Origin: Lachnospiraceae bacterium
GTDB taxonomy: Bacteria; Bacillota; Clostridia; Lachnospirales; Lachnospiraceae
Length of the DNA: 64,000 bases
Assembly (NCBI GenBank): GCA_015056945.1
Contig: SVFH01000016.1
Location: 16,175-80,174 of the forward strand
Direction of reading: 5' to 3'
The translations under genes were made by a program, and so were the position numbers. Of this stretch, positions 41,287 to 50,218 are shown in pieces. The notes under the pieces were generated by a model that made no database searches, was not told where the DNA came from, and saw only the letters and a program-made list of their open reading frames with translations. Numbering within the stretch: the stretch's first letter is position 1; every line of letters starts with the position of its first letter.

Positions 41287-42045
41287 ATGGTAAAAGCAAT
41301 AATGCACGGTTGCAATGGTAAAATGGGACAGGTGATTTCAAGACTTGTTGAACAGGATAAGGAGATTGAAATTGTTGCGGGAATTGATTTATATGATGGT
41401 ATTTCTAATTCCTATCCCGTGTTTAAAACAATTGACGAATGCAATGTGAAAGCTGACGTTATTATTGATTTTGCGGCTTCTACCGCTGTAGATGCTCTTC
41501 TTGATTATTGTGTAGAAACTGCAACTCCTGTTGTTCTTTGTACAACAGGTTTAAGTGAAGAGCAGATTCTCAAGGTGGAAGAAACTTCAAAAAAAGTGGC
41601 AGTTTTGAAATCTGCGAATATGTCATTAGGTGTAAACCTTTTATTGAAATTGTTAAAAGAAGCTGCAGGTACACTTGCACCTGCAGGTTTTGATATTGAG
41701 ATTGTTGAGAAGCATCACAATTTAAAGAAGGATGCGCCCAGTGGAACAGCACTTGCGCTTGCTGATTCCATCAATGAAGAATTGGATAACCGTTATGAAT
41801 ATGTGTACGACCGCAGTACAAGACGCGAAAGCAGAAACGAGAATGAAATCGGTATTTCTGCTGTACGTGGCGGTACAATTGTCGGAGATCATGACGTTAT
41901 TTTTGCAGGAGAGGATGAAGTTATTACATTTTCTCATACAGCATATTCTAAAGCTATTTTTGGTAAAGGTGCCGTTCAGGCAGCTAAATTCCTTAAAGGA
42001 AAAGATGCAGGCCTTTATGATATGCAGGATGTAATTGAAGCATAA
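41287..42045 (+). CDS. dapB: 4-hydroxy-tetrahydrodipicolinate reductase
   Basis: 252 aa from the ATG at 41287, 8 nt after GGAGGT; the ATG at 41272 overlaps that site. NAD(P)H-binding GCNGKMGQVISRLV, central FAASTAVDALLDYC and VVLCTTGLSEEQ, substrate motif EIVEKHHNLKKDAPSGTAL with the catalytic His and Lys, and VRGGTIVGDHDVIFAG. It produces tetrahydrodipicolinate, the substrate of Ddh encoded at 19.3 kb. hisA follows after 31 nt. Confidence 0.95.
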   Translation: MVKAIMHGCNGKMGQVISRLVEQDKEIEIVAGIDLYDGISNSYPVFKTIDECNVKADVIIDFAASTAVDALLDYCVETATPVVLCTTGLSEEQILKVEETSKKVAVLKSANMSLGVNLLLKLLKEAAGTLAPAGFDIEIVEKHHNLKKDAPSGTALALADSINEELDNRYEYVYDRSTRRESRNENEIGISAVRGGTIVGDHDVIFAGEDEVITFSHTAYSKAIFGKGAVQAAKFLKGKDAGLYDMQDVIEA

Positions 42046-42076
42046 CGCCCAAAAAGACACATATGAGGGAGCAGAA

Positions 42077-42913
42077 ATGGAATTCAGACCATGTATAGAT
42101 ATTCATAACGGCAAAGTAAAACAAATTGTGGGAAGCAGTTTGTGCGATGCCAATGATCATGCAATCGAAAATTTTGTATCGGACAGGGATTCTGCGTATT
42201 ATGCGGCATTGTATCGTGATAACGGTTTATGCGGCGGACATATTATTCTTTTAAACGGAAAAGACAGTCCGTATTATCAGGCAACGAGAGCAGAGGCGAT
42301 CAAAGCACTTCAGGCATATCCGAACGGAATGCAAATCGGCGGCGGTATTCATGCGAGAAATGCTGCGGAATATATTGCTGCAGGTGCTTCACATGTGATT
42401 GTTACCTCTTATTTGTTTGAGAACGGTAAATTATCGTATGACAGAATGAAGAAGCTTGTCGATGCAGTGGGAAAAGAGCATGTTGTGTTTGATTTAAGTT
42501 GTAAGAGAACACCACAAGGATACTGTATTATGACGGACAGATGGCAAACTTATACAGGAACCTATCTGACCCCGGTGTTGCTAAAAGAGTTGGAGCAGTA
42601 TTGTGATGAATATCTGATTCATGCCGTTAATGTAGAAGGCAAATCAGAGGGAATTGAGAAAAATGTAGTTGAATTGCTTGCAGGATATGAGGGTAACGCA
42701 ATTACTTACGCGGGAGGAATTCATTCTTTCGAGGATTTGGAAGCGTTATTTAACGCAGGAAAAGGACGTATTCATGCTACCATCGGAAGTGCATTGGATT
42801 TGTTCGGAGGTCCTCTTTCTTTTGAGGAACTGGTAAAGGCATTTAAAGGAGATTCTTCACAGGAAAGTGTACCAAAGCAAAGAGAATTGGTATATGAATA
42901 TGTTTATCGATAA
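42077..42913 (+). CDS. hisA: ProFAR isomerase, eukaryotic (His6) type
   Basis: 278 aa from the ATG at 42077 (GAGGGAG upstream). TIM-barrel isomerase of histidine synthesis. The sequence resembles the yeast His6 subgroup rather than the usual bacterial HisA: CIDIHNGKVKQIVGSSL, FVSDRDSAYYAALYRDNGL, VFDLSCKRTPQGYCIMTDRW, EYLIHAVNVEGKSEGI and YAGGIHSFEDLEALF with IGSALDLFGG. The catalytic Asp in CIDIHNG and the second acidic residue in the NVEGKSEGI region are present. No other histidine genes are nearby, so it is an isolated pathway member. Confidence 0.85.
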   Translation: MEFRPCIDIHNGKVKQIVGSSLCDANDHAIENFVSDRDSAYYAALYRDNGLCGGHIILLNGKDSPYYQATRAEAIKALQAYPNGMQIGGGIHARNAAEYIAAGASHVIVTSYLFENGKLSYDRMKKLVDAVGKEHVVFDLSCKRTPQGYCIMTDRWQTYTGTYLTPVLLKELEQYCDEYLIHAVNVEGKSEGIEKNVVELLAGYEGNAITYAGGIHSFEDLEALFNAGKGRIHATIGSALDLFGGPLSFEELVKAFKGDSSQESVPKQRELVYEYVYR

Positions 42914-42923
42914 AAGAAATGAG

Positions 42924-42957
42924 AAAAGGGAGTGTCGCAATTGCGATACTCCCTTTT
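42924..42957 (+). terminator. terminator after hisA
   Basis: Near-continuous palindrome of 34 nt: AAAAGGGAGT / ACTCCCTTTT enclosing TCGCAA / TTGCGA. It ends in TTTT. Confidence 0.88.
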
Positions 42958-43065
42958 GAATCATCATGCGTATGAACGTAATGTTCGTTAATCTGTTAAT
43001 ACAATACTGCTTCTTTTTTAAATAAATTTATATTTAAGAAAAGGCACATCGATAAAACTGATTAA

Positions 43066-43266
43066 TTATAACTTGGTTACGTTTACAGCCTGGGGTCCTT
43101 TTTCGCCGTTAACTACTTCGAATTCAACAGCAGCGCCTTCTTCTAAAGACTTGAAGCCTTCCATGTTGAGTCCTGAGTAGTGTACGAATACATCATTTCC
43201 TGATTCGTCAGAAATGAATCCGTAACCCTTCTGATTGTTAAACCATTTAACTGTACCTTTGTTCAT
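43066..43266 (-). CDS. cspA: cold-shock protein
   Basis: 66 aa from the ATG at 43266; GGAGGT precedes it on the minus strand. RNA-binding motif RNP1 KGYGFIS and RNP2 VFVHYSGL are intact, in a single OB-fold typical of CspA/CspB. It acts as an RNA chaperone. It is monocistronic. Confidence 0.97.
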   Translation of the reverse strand: MNKGTVKWFNNQKGYGFISDESGNDVFVHYSGLNMEGFKSLEEGAAVEFEVVNGEKGPQAVNVTKL

Positions 43267-43477
43267 TATAGATACCTCCGAAAAAATAATATATCTGTTG
43301 CTGTATTGCAACATATTTAGAATATCATACAGACGTCGAAAAGTAAAGATAATTTTGGTATGTATAGTGCAGTGAACTGACGAAATGTTTCTTGCGAAAT
43401 CACCTGAAATATGATACTTTAATTACCATATATATTGCACTGTGAAAAGCATGTTAGAGAAAGCTGAGGAAGAAAGC

Positions 43478-44560
43478 ATGAAAAAATTTTTCAAGTTTAT
43501 TATGAATTTTCTGAAAGAATTTTTTATTGACGGACTGACCGGTATGGCACAGGGATTGTTTGCGACCTTGATTATCGGTACGATTGTTACACAGATTGCA
43601 TCCTGGATTCCGCAAGGGTGGGGAATCGGAAGTTATCTTATGATGATGGGAAAGATTGCCATGCTGTTAACCGGTGCAGGAATCGGTTGCGGTGTTGCAA
43701 TGAAATTGAAGGCGGCTCCGCTCGTGACACTTTCTGCCGCTGTGTCCGGCTTTTTGAGTGCATATGCGTCTAAAATACTTGCCGGTACTGTTTTGACTGA
43801 CGGTGTCATGCAGTTTACACCGCCGGGAGAACCACTGGGGGCATTTCTCGGGGCTGTTACGGCTATTTATATCGGCAGACTTATTGCCGGAAAAACCAAG
43901 TTAGATATCATACTGACTCCTTTTGCCTGTATTCTTGCCGGAAGTACGGTGGGGCTTGTGCTTGGAAGTCCGATTAGTGTATTTATGGTTAAAGTAGGTT
44001 CGCTGATTGCATTTGGTACGCAACAGGCGCCTTTTTTGATGGGAATTATTGTTTCTGTATTGATGGGAGTTGCATTAACTCTTCCGATTAGCTCGGCGGC
44101 AATCGGTGTTATTCTTGGATTGTCAGGACTTTCAGCAGGTGCAGCGACTGTGGGGTGTTGTGCGAATATGGTCGGTTTTGCAATCGCAAGTTTTAAGGAT
44201 AATAAGTGGAATGGTCTATTGGCACAAGGGCTTGGAACCAGTATGTTGCAGATGGGAAATATTGTGAAAAAGCCTACAATCTGGATTCCTGCGATTGTGG
44301 CAAGTATTGTAACAGGTCCGCTCGCAACCTGTGTATTTCATTTTGAAAATAATGCAACCGGTTCCGGCATGGGTACAGCAGGATTGGTAGGCCCTATTAA
44401 TGCGTACAATACCATGGTGGCATCCGGAGTAGCACCGTTGTGGGTTTTGGTTCAGATTCTTCTGCTTTGCTTCATCATTCCGGGATTTGTTGCATGGGGG
44501 ACCGCATGGATTATGCGCAAAATTCACTTGTTAAAAGACGGAGATATGAAGCTTGATTAA
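43478..44560 (+). CDS. PTS IIC-like (PTS_EIIC_2 type) membrane protein
   Basis: 360 aa from the ATG at 43478 with GAGGAA about 7 nt upstream. It has about eight to ten hydrophobic segments and repeated glycine-rich stretches (LTGAGIGCGVAMKLKAAPLV, TLPISSAAIGVILGLSGLSA, NNATGSGMGTAGLVGPINAY). The last pattern resembles the membrane subunit family PTS_EIIC_2. No IIA or IIB domain or HPr-related gene is near, so it may be an orphan transporter with unknown substrate. Confidence 0.72.
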   Translation: MKKFFKFIMNFLKEFFIDGLTGMAQGLFATLIIGTIVTQIASWIPQGWGIGSYLMMMGKIAMLLTGAGIGCGVAMKLKAAPLVTLSAAVSGFLSAYASKILAGTVLTDGVMQFTPPGEPLGAFLGAVTAIYIGRLIAGKTKLDIILTPFACILAGSTVGLVLGSPISVFMVKVGSLIAFGTQQAPFLMGIIVSVLMGVALTLPISSAAIGVILGLSGLSAGAATVGCCANMVGFAIASFKDNKWNGLLAQGLGTSMLQMGNIVKKPTIWIPAIVASIVTGPLATCVFHFENNATGSGMGTAGLVGPINAYNTMVASGVAPLWVLVQILLLCFIIPGFVAWGTAWIMRKIHLLKDGDMKLD

Positions 44561-44597
44561 TGATTTCATAATCGGAATACATACGGAGGATAATTAA

Positions 44598-45080
44598 ATG
44601 GCAGAGATTTCGTTCACAACCCTTTGTTATATTGAGAAAGAGAATCAATATCTTATGATGCATCGTGTGAAGAAGCAAAATGACTTGAATAAGGATAAGT
44701 GGGTTGGAATCGGCGGACATTTTATGGAAGGTGAGACGCCGGAAGAGTGCCTTTTGCGTGAAGTAAAGGAAGAAACCGGATTAACGTTAAAAGCATGGAA
44801 GTTTCGTGGTATTGTGACTTTTTTGTCCGATGAATGGCCGTGTGCAGAATATATGTGTTTATATACAGCAGATGATTTCGAAGGGGAGATTGGTTCTTGC
44901 GAAGAAGGAAATCTTGAGTGGGTTGATAAAAAGAAGATTTATGAATTGCCGATTTGGGAAGGGGACAAAGTTTTTTTCAGACTTTTAGAAAACAACAGAC
45001 CTTTCTTTTCGCTAAAACTACGTTATGAAGGTGATAAACTTGTTGAAACGGTTTTGGATGGTATCACAATGCCACTTTAG
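44598..45080 (+). CDS. Nudix hydrolase, MutT-like
   Basis: 160 aa. The full Nudix box is GGHFMEGETPEECLLREVKEETGLTL (Gx5Ex7REUxEExGU), residues about 38-63. The N-terminus starts with a beta strand FTTLCYIEKENQYLMMHR typical of 8-oxo-dGTP diphosphatase-like members, and the tail contains VFFRLLENNRPFFSLKLRYE. It hydrolyses a nucleoside diphosphate derivative; the exact substrate is not determinable. Confidence 0.9.
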   Translation: MAEISFTTLCYIEKENQYLMMHRVKKQNDLNKDKWVGIGGHFMEGETPEECLLREVKEETGLTLKAWKFRGIVTFLSDEWPCAEYMCLYTADDFEGEIGSCEEGNLEWVDKKKIYELPIWEGDKVFFRLLENNRPFFSLKLRYEGDKLVETVLDGITMPL

Positions 45081-45110
45081 AACTTTAAACCCAAAAAGTG
45101 CAAAAAAGGA

Positions 45111-45138
45111 TTGACAATTAATTTTCAAGTGCTATAAT
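45111..45138 (+). promoter_or_regulatory. promoter of the aroF leader
   Basis: TTGACA (45111-45116), 16-bp spacer, TATAAT (45133-45138). A full-consensus promoter starting the attenuator transcript. Confidence 0.88.
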
Positions 45139-45168
45139 CTCAATAGATTTTTATTTAGGAGAAGCGTT

Positions 45169-45261
45169 ATGTTAAAGAGTGCGAAATCTGTATTTGCATA
45201 TTTTTACTTTTATTTTTACTTTATTAATCTGATTAATAAGGTTTCTCTGTCGTGCAAATAA
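45169..45261 (+). CDS. Phe/Tyr-rich leader peptide of the aro attenuator
   Basis: 30 codons, starting MLKSAKSVFAYFYFYFYFIN, with five Phe and four Tyr codons among ten residues in the block FAYFYFYFYF. AGGAG lies upstream of the ATG. It sits between a consensus promoter and a terminator and precedes aroF. Ribosome stalling at the Phe/Tyr block when charged tRNA-Phe or tRNA-Tyr is scarce should favour the antiterminator. It regulates by being translated and needs no product function. Confidence 0.92.
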   Translation: MLKSAKSVFAYFYFYFYFINLINKVSLSCK

Positions 45262-45322
45262 ACAGACGCTTTTAAATTGTTGAGTGTGCCTGCGTTTTCC
45301 ACAGAGAAACGCAGGTTTTTTT
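45241..45322 (+). promoter_or_regulatory. aroF transcription attenuator (antiterminator / terminator)
   Basis: Terminator stem CCTGCGTTT (45289-45297) / AAACGCAGG (45307-45315), followed by seven T (45316-45322). Competing antiterminator stem GTTTCTCTGT (45241-45250) / ACAGAGAAAC (45301-45310), a perfect 10-bp match that includes the terminator's 3' arm start. The two cannot form together. The 5' antiterminator arm lies in the last codons of the leader peptide, so ribosome position sets the outcome. Confidence 0.93.
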
Positions 45323-45371
45323 GTTTCATAAGAAAATTAAGAGTGTATTACAAAGAAAGAAGGAAGAAGAA

Positions 45372-46382
45372 ATGATTATTGTATTGAAACAAAACCCCAA
45401 TCAGGAACAGTATGACCAGTTGCAGAAATGGTTAAAAGACCAGCACTTGGATGTGCATGTGTCGGAAGGTAAACATTCTACCATTTTAGGTTTGGTAGGT
45501 GACACTTCCATTGTAGACATTGATCTTGTATCCGCAATGGATATTGTTGAGAATGTGAAACGTATTCAGGAACCGTATAAGGCAGCGAATCGCAAATTCC
45601 ATCCTTTTGATACGGAAATAGACGTAAACGGTGCCAAAATCGGTGCCGGAAACTTTGCTATGATTGCAGGTCCTTGTTCTGTTGAGACAGAAGAGCAGAT
45701 TATTTCCATTGCCAAAGAAGTGAAAGCGCAAGGTGCAACAATGCTTCGCGGCGGTGCTTTTAAACCCAGAACATCCCCGTATGCATTCCAGGGACTTGGC
45801 GGTGACGGCATTCAGCTTCTGTTAAAAGCCAAAGCAGAGACAGGTCTTCCAATTGTTACAGAGATTATGGATTTATCACAGCTTGACTTGTTTGAAGAAG
45901 TAGACGTGATTCAGGTCGGTGCAAGAAATATGCAGAACTTCCAGTTGTTAAAAGAACTTGGCAAAATTAAGAAACCGATTCTTTTAAAGAGAGGGTTATC
46001 AAGTACCATTCAGGAATTCTTAATGAGTGCTGAATATATTATGGCGGGCGGTAATGAAGATGTTATCCTCTGTGAACGCGGTATCAGAACTTTTGAAACT
46101 GCAACCAGAAATACGCTTGATATCTCAGCAATTCCTGTATTGAAAGAGAAGACGCATCTTCCGATTGTTATTGACCCTTCTCATTCTACAGGATATTCCA
46201 AATATGTTAAGTCCATGTGCTTCGCGTCTACTGCAGCAGGAGCTGACGGTCTGATTATTGAGGTGCATAATGATCCTGCCAAGGCATGGTGTGACGGTCA
46301 GCAGTCCATTACGCCGGCAGCATTTGCGGATATTAACAAGGGCGTGCAGCGAATCAGAGAGGATGTTAAGGATTTATGGTAA
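45372..46382 (+). CDS. aroF: DAHP synthase (3-deoxy-7-phosphoheptulonate synthase)
   Basis: 336 aa from the ATG at 45372 (AAGGAAG upstream). First enzyme of the shikimate pathway, joining PEP and erythrose 4-phosphate. The N-terminal ferredoxin-like regulatory domain covers about residues 1-70. The type I-beta barrel has FAMIAGPCSVETEEQIISIA, LRGGAFKPRTSPYAFQG, GARNMQNFQLLKELGK and LPIVIDPSHSTGYSKYV. The preceding attenuator makes expression respond to Phe/Tyr charging. The last 7 nt overlap tyrA. Confidence 0.96.
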   Translation: MIIVLKQNPNQEQYDQLQKWLKDQHLDVHVSEGKHSTILGLVGDTSIVDIDLVSAMDIVENVKRIQEPYKAANRKFHPFDTEIDVNGAKIGAGNFAMIAGPCSVETEEQIISIAKEVKAQGATMLRGGAFKPRTSPYAFQGLGGDGIQLLLKAKAETGLPIVTEIMDLSQLDLFEEVDVIQVGARNMQNFQLLKELGKIKKPILLKRGLSSTIQEFLMSAEYIMAGGNEDVILCERGIRTFETATRNTLDISAIPVLKEKTHLPIVIDPSHSTGYSKYVKSMCFASTAAGADGLIIEVHNDPAKAWCDGQQSITPAAFADINKGVQRIREDVKDLW

Positions 46383-47248
46383 AAACAGTCGGTATCGTCG
46401 GACTTGGATTGATTGGCGGCTCCATGGCCAAAACGGTCAGGGAAAAAACCAATTGCATAGTCTACGGATGTAACAGAAGCAGAAACATAGTAGAGCAGGC
46501 AATCAGCGAGAATGTACTTCACGCTGAGCTGACACAGGATACTGTCAAAGAATGTGATTTGCTGATTCTGTCCTTGTATGCCGCAAGAAATATTGAATAT
46601 GTAAAAGCCAATATTCAATATATGAAAAAGGGCGCAGTGATTGTAGACTGCACCGGTATTAAGGAAAGAATATGTAATGAACTTTCTGATTTTTGCAGGG
46701 AACAAGGCATATTTTTTATCGGCGGACATCCGATGGCAGGAATAGAGAAATCAGGCTATCAGTATTCTTATTTCGGATTATTCCATAATGCAACGATGAT
46801 TCTTTGCAAGGATGCGAATACGGATGAGAAGAAATACGAAGAATTGTCGTCGTTTTTCTTACAGCTTGGGTTCGGAAGGATTAAGACAACTACGGCAGAG
46901 GAGCACGACGCAGTTATTGCTTATACGTCGCAGATGGCGCATCTGATTTCCAGTGCGTATATTAAGAGCCCCACCTGCGAGAAACGTTATGGTTTTTCGG
47001 CAGGCAGCTTTAAGGATTTAACCCGTGTGGCATATTTAAATGAAGATATGTGGACGGAATTGTTTGCGGAGAACAGGGATTGTCTTTTGAAGGAACTGGA
47101 TATTTTTATTCAGAATGTACAAGAATATCGGGAAGCATTGGCGAAGGAAGAATATAATAGTTTACATAACTTGCTTGCAGACGGTCGTATTAAAAAAGAC
47201 AAAGACAACAGAATGGAAGAGAAATTTAAGGAAAAGAGTTCTCTTTGA
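46376..47248 (+). CDS. tyrA: prephenate dehydrogenase
   Basis: 290 aa. NAD(P)-dependent, converts prephenate to 4-hydroxyphenylpyruvate for tyrosine. Rossmann motif VGIVGLGLIGGSMAKTV at the N-terminus, VDCTGIKERIC, and the substrate loop GGHPMAGIEKSG; helical dimerisation domain with DAVIAYTSQMAHLISSAY. No ACT domain follows, unlike the B. subtilis enzyme, so feedback inhibition may differ. The gene overlaps aroF by 7 nt. One GTTTACATAA motif lies near its 3' end. Confidence 0.94.
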   Translation: MVKTVGIVGLGLIGGSMAKTVREKTNCIVYGCNRSRNIVEQAISENVLHAELTQDTVKECDLLILSLYAARNIEYVKANIQYMKKGAVIVDCTGIKERICNELSDFCREQGIFFIGGHPMAGIEKSGYQYSYFGLFHNATMILCKDANTDEKKYEELSSFFLQLGFGRIKTTTAEEHDAVIAYTSQMAHLISSAYIKSPTCEKRYGFSAGSFKDLTRVAYLNEDMWTELFAENRDCLLKELDIFIQNVQEYREALAKEEYNSLHNLLADGRIKKDKDNRMEEKFKEKSSL

Positions 47249-47294
47249 TGATTTAAACGGTTAACATAAATTATAATTGGAAGAAGGAATGAGT

Positions 47295-48341
47295 ATGAAC
47301 CGGACAGTTAAAGTAACAACCTCAACAAAAGAATATGAAGTGATTATCGGATCAGGATTGCATTACGGACAGGAAATTGCATGTGTCAAAAACCCCTGTA
47401 AAGCGGTTGTGGTAAGCGATGATATAGTAAGTTCCTTTTACGGAGAAAAATGTGTAAAGGAATTGGAAGTGTGCGGATTTGAGGTATTTACCTTTACATT
47501 CCCTAACGGAGAAAAATCTAAGAATTTATCGACGGCAGAAAAACTTCTTTCTTTTCTGGCTGAGAACGGAATTTCAAAATCCGATTTACTTGTAGCATTA
47601 GGTGGCGGTGTAACCGGTGATTTAACCGGATTTGTTGCAGCGGTATATTTGCGCGGAATGGAATATGTACAGTGTCCGACTACGTTACTGGCTGCGATTG
47701 ATTCTTCGGTTGGCGGAAAGACAGCAGTAGATTTGGAACAGGGTAAAAATCTGGTGGGGGCATTTCATCAGCCCTTACGCGTGGTTTGTGATACCGATAC
47801 GTTTCAGACACTGCCTGCCAACGTGTATTCAGACGGTATGGCAGAGGCAGTTAAATATGGTATGATTCGCGACAAAGAGCTGTTTGCCCGGTTTGAGAAT
47901 AAGAACTATGATATTTCTGATATGGTAATGCGTTGTGTGCAGATTAAGGCAGATATTGTCGGAGAAGATGAATTCGATACAGGGGTTCGTAAGCTTCTTA
48001 ATTTCGGTCATACGGTAGGCCATAGTGTGGAGAAATTAAGCCACTATGAAATCCCGCACGGCAGTGCCGTGGCAATCGGAATGGTTGTGGTTACCAAGGC
48101 ATATGAGCAGGCCGGCGGGCTTGATGATTCCATGTCAAAACGTTTGATTCGTACCCTGCAGAACTATCAATTACCGGTTTCCTGCGAATTTAGCTTGGAA
48201 GATTTGGCCAAACAGGCGATTTCGGATAAAAAGCGTGCGGGGAATACCATCAGTGTTCTTTTACCGGAAGAAATCGGCAACTGTATCATTCAAGATATGA
48301 GTATGGAAGAATGGATTGCTTTTATCAGCAATGCAGAATAA
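47295..48341 (+). CDS. aroB: 3-dehydroquinate synthase
   Basis: 348 aa from the ATG at 47295, 7 nt after AGAAGG. Second shikimate-pathway enzyme, NAD- and metal-dependent. NAD-binding ALGGGVTGDLTGFVAAVYLR, AIDSSVGGKTAVDLEQGKNL, and metal-binding His in LLNFGHTVGHSVEKL and EIPHGSAVAIGM. Followed after 20 nt by aroA. Confidence 0.96.
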   Translation: MNRTVKVTTSTKEYEVIIGSGLHYGQEIACVKNPCKAVVVSDDIVSSFYGEKCVKELEVCGFEVFTFTFPNGEKSKNLSTAEKLLSFLAENGISKSDLLVALGGGVTGDLTGFVAAVYLRGMEYVQCPTTLLAAIDSSVGGKTAVDLEQGKNLVGAFHQPLRVVCDTDTFQTLPANVYSDGMAEAVKYGMIRDKELFARFENKNYDISDMVMRCVQIKADIVGEDEFDTGVRKLLNFGHTVGHSVEKLSHYEIPHGSAVAIGMVVVTKAYEQAGGLDDSMSKRLIRTLQNYQLPVSCEFSLEDLAKQAISDKKRAGNTISVLLPEEIGNCIIQDMSMEEWIAFISNAE

Positions 48342-48361
48342 AAAAGTCTGAGGAAGAAGCT

Positions 48362-49636
48362 ATGGATAAGAAAGTGATGCCGGCAGGTAAGTGTAAAGGA
48401 ATATTAGAAGCAATTTCATCGAAATCCCATGTGCATCGTTTGTTGATAGCAGCAGCGTTGGCAGATGGAGAGTCGGTTATTGAAACCAATATAATCTCAG
48501 AAGATATGCAGGCAACAATGGATTGCTTAACTGCATTGGGGGCAGAAATTCAAGTAAAAGAAAACATGATTTATGTAAACCCAATATCACGTATTTCGAA
48601 AGAAGAAAAAAATGATATAATCCTGTTAAATCCAAGAGAGAGCGGTTCGACAGCGAGATTTATTCTTCCGGTCGCATCTGTATTATGTAAACAGTTTGAA
48701 ATGATTGGAAGCGGCAAACTGCCGACAAGACCGTTTGCACCTTTGTGTGATTGTATGCGAAAGAACGGTGCAGTGATTTCATCAGATTATATACCGTTGC
48801 AGGGAAGCGGTACATTAAAGCCCGGAACCTATGCGTTACCCGGAAATGTTTCGTCACAATATATTTCGGGGTTGATGTTTGCCTTGCCTCTTTTAGAAGA
48901 AGATAGTGATATTATGTTAACTACAAATCTGGAATCAAAGGCTTATATTGATATTACGACTGATGTCCTGAAGCAATTCGGCATTCAGATGACAGAGACG
49001 AAAGAAGGGTATCATATTCCGGGCAGACAGCGCTATCATACACCGGGAATGATCAAAGCAGACGGCGACTGGTCGAATGCGGCAGCTTTTCTGTGTATGG
49101 GAGCAATCGCGGGTGAAGTGAAAATGACAGGCCTTAACCTTGATTCGACACAGGGAGATAAAGAGATTGTTTCCGTATTGGAACAGTTTGGTACCAAAGT
49201 GCTTCGTGAAGAATCTTCGGTTACGGTCAGCTCAAAAAAATTGAATGCAATCCGGATTGATGTTTCACAGATTCCGGACCTCGTTCCCGTACTCAGCATT
49301 GTAGCAGGACTTGCAGAAGGGATGACCGTATTCGAGAATGCAGGACGACTTCGCATGAAAGAAAGCGACAGAATTGCGACGACGAAAGCGATGCTTTCGG
49401 TACTTGGTGTGCGGATGAAGGTTGTGGAAGAGAATCATATGACCAATTTGTACATAGAAGGTGTAAAAGAGTACAACGGTGGTAAGATTGACGGCGCAGG
49501 AGATCATCGTATTGTGATGGCGGCTGCGGTAGCTGCGCTTCGTGCAACGGCAGAGATTGAGATTCAAGGTGCACAGGCCGTGAACAAATCGTATCCCGGA
49601 TTTTTTGATGATTTCCATAAAATCAGAGAAGTTTAA
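48362..49636 (+). CDS. aroA: 3-phosphoshikimate 1-carboxyvinyltransferase (EPSP synthase)
   Basis: 424 aa from the ATG at 48362 (GAGGAAG upstream). Sixth step of the pathway. Signatures are AISSKSHVHRLLIAAALADG with the active-site Lys, NPRESGSTARFILPVA, LPTRPFAPLCDCM, DGDWSNAAAFLCMGA and RLRMKESDRIATTKAML. The phosphate-binding segment and Glu in KESDR are present. Two exact copies of TTATGTAAAC lie inside the gene (48571, 48683). Confidence 0.96.
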   Translation: MDKKVMPAGKCKGILEAISSKSHVHRLLIAAALADGESVIETNIISEDMQATMDCLTALGAEIQVKENMIYVNPISRISKEEKNDIILLNPRESGSTARFILPVASVLCKQFEMIGSGKLPTRPFAPLCDCMRKNGAVISSDYIPLQGSGTLKPGTYALPGNVSSQYISGLMFALPLLEEDSDIMLTTNLESKAYIDITTDVLKQFGIQMTETKEGYHIPGRQRYHTPGMIKADGDWSNAAAFLCMGAIAGEVKMTGLNLDSTQGDKEIVSVLEQFGTKVLREESSVTVSSKKLNAIRIDVSQIPDLVPVLSIVAGLAEGMTVFENAGRLRMKESDRIATTKAMLSVLGVRMKVVEENHMTNLYIEGVKEYNGGKIDGAGDHRIVMAAAVAALRATAEIEIQGAQAVNKSYPGFFDDFHKIREV

Positions 49637-49717
49637 GGAATGATTCGGGGTATCGTTTATTAAGGGGAGAAATTATCTTCTTTTGGATGAACTGTTTTGA
49701 TGGAATGGGAGCATAAG

Positions 49718-50203
49718 ATGAGTTACGATTGTTGTATTGAAAAGGATAAGAATTGGTTTCGCTATCGTACAGGTGGGATTCTGATTCGTGACGGAAAGAT
49801 GCTTTTTGTAAAAAGCAAAATCGGCGGATATTATTACATGATTGGCGGCGGTGTTCATATGGGAGAACGCTCGGATATCTGTATTGAACGCGAGATTTAT
49901 GAAGAAACCGGAATGGAAGCAAAGGTTGATCGTCTTTCTGTTGTATGTGAGAATTTTTTCAAGTGTATCGGAGGAGTTATTGACGGATATGATTGTCATA
50001 CGATAGAATTGTATTATTATATGAAAATAACCGGAAGCGCAGACTTATGTAAACCATGCACGGATGATGGAGAGGAACTTGTATGGGTGCCGCTTGAGGA
50101 AATTGCAGATGCGGATATTAAGCCTTCTTTCATGAAGGATTTGATTGACCGGATTCTGACACAGGAACAGGTGATTCATGTAATACAGGAAACCGATAGG
50201 TAA
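49718..50203 (+). CDS. Nudix hydrolase
   Basis: 161 aa from the ATG at 49718 with GGGAG 6 nt upstream. The Nudix box is near residues 47-69: GGGVHMGERSDICIEREIYE, then ETGMEA, where the leading glycine run replaces the usual single Gly. The protein begins MSYDCCIEKDKNWFRYRTGG and ends with a helical tail (KDLIDRILTQEQVIHVIQET). It belongs to the general Nudix group without a specific substrate. It is the first gene of an accessory block between the two aro clusters. Confidence 0.85.
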   Translation: MSYDCCIEKDKNWFRYRTGGILIRDGKMLFVKSKIGGYYYMIGGGVHMGERSDICIEREIYEETGMEAKVDRLSVVCENFFKCIGGVIDGYDCHTIELYYYMKITGSADLCKPCTDDGEELVWVPLEEIADADIKPSFMKDLIDRILTQEQVIHVIQETDR

Positions 50204-50218
50204 AAGGAGGATTTTATT

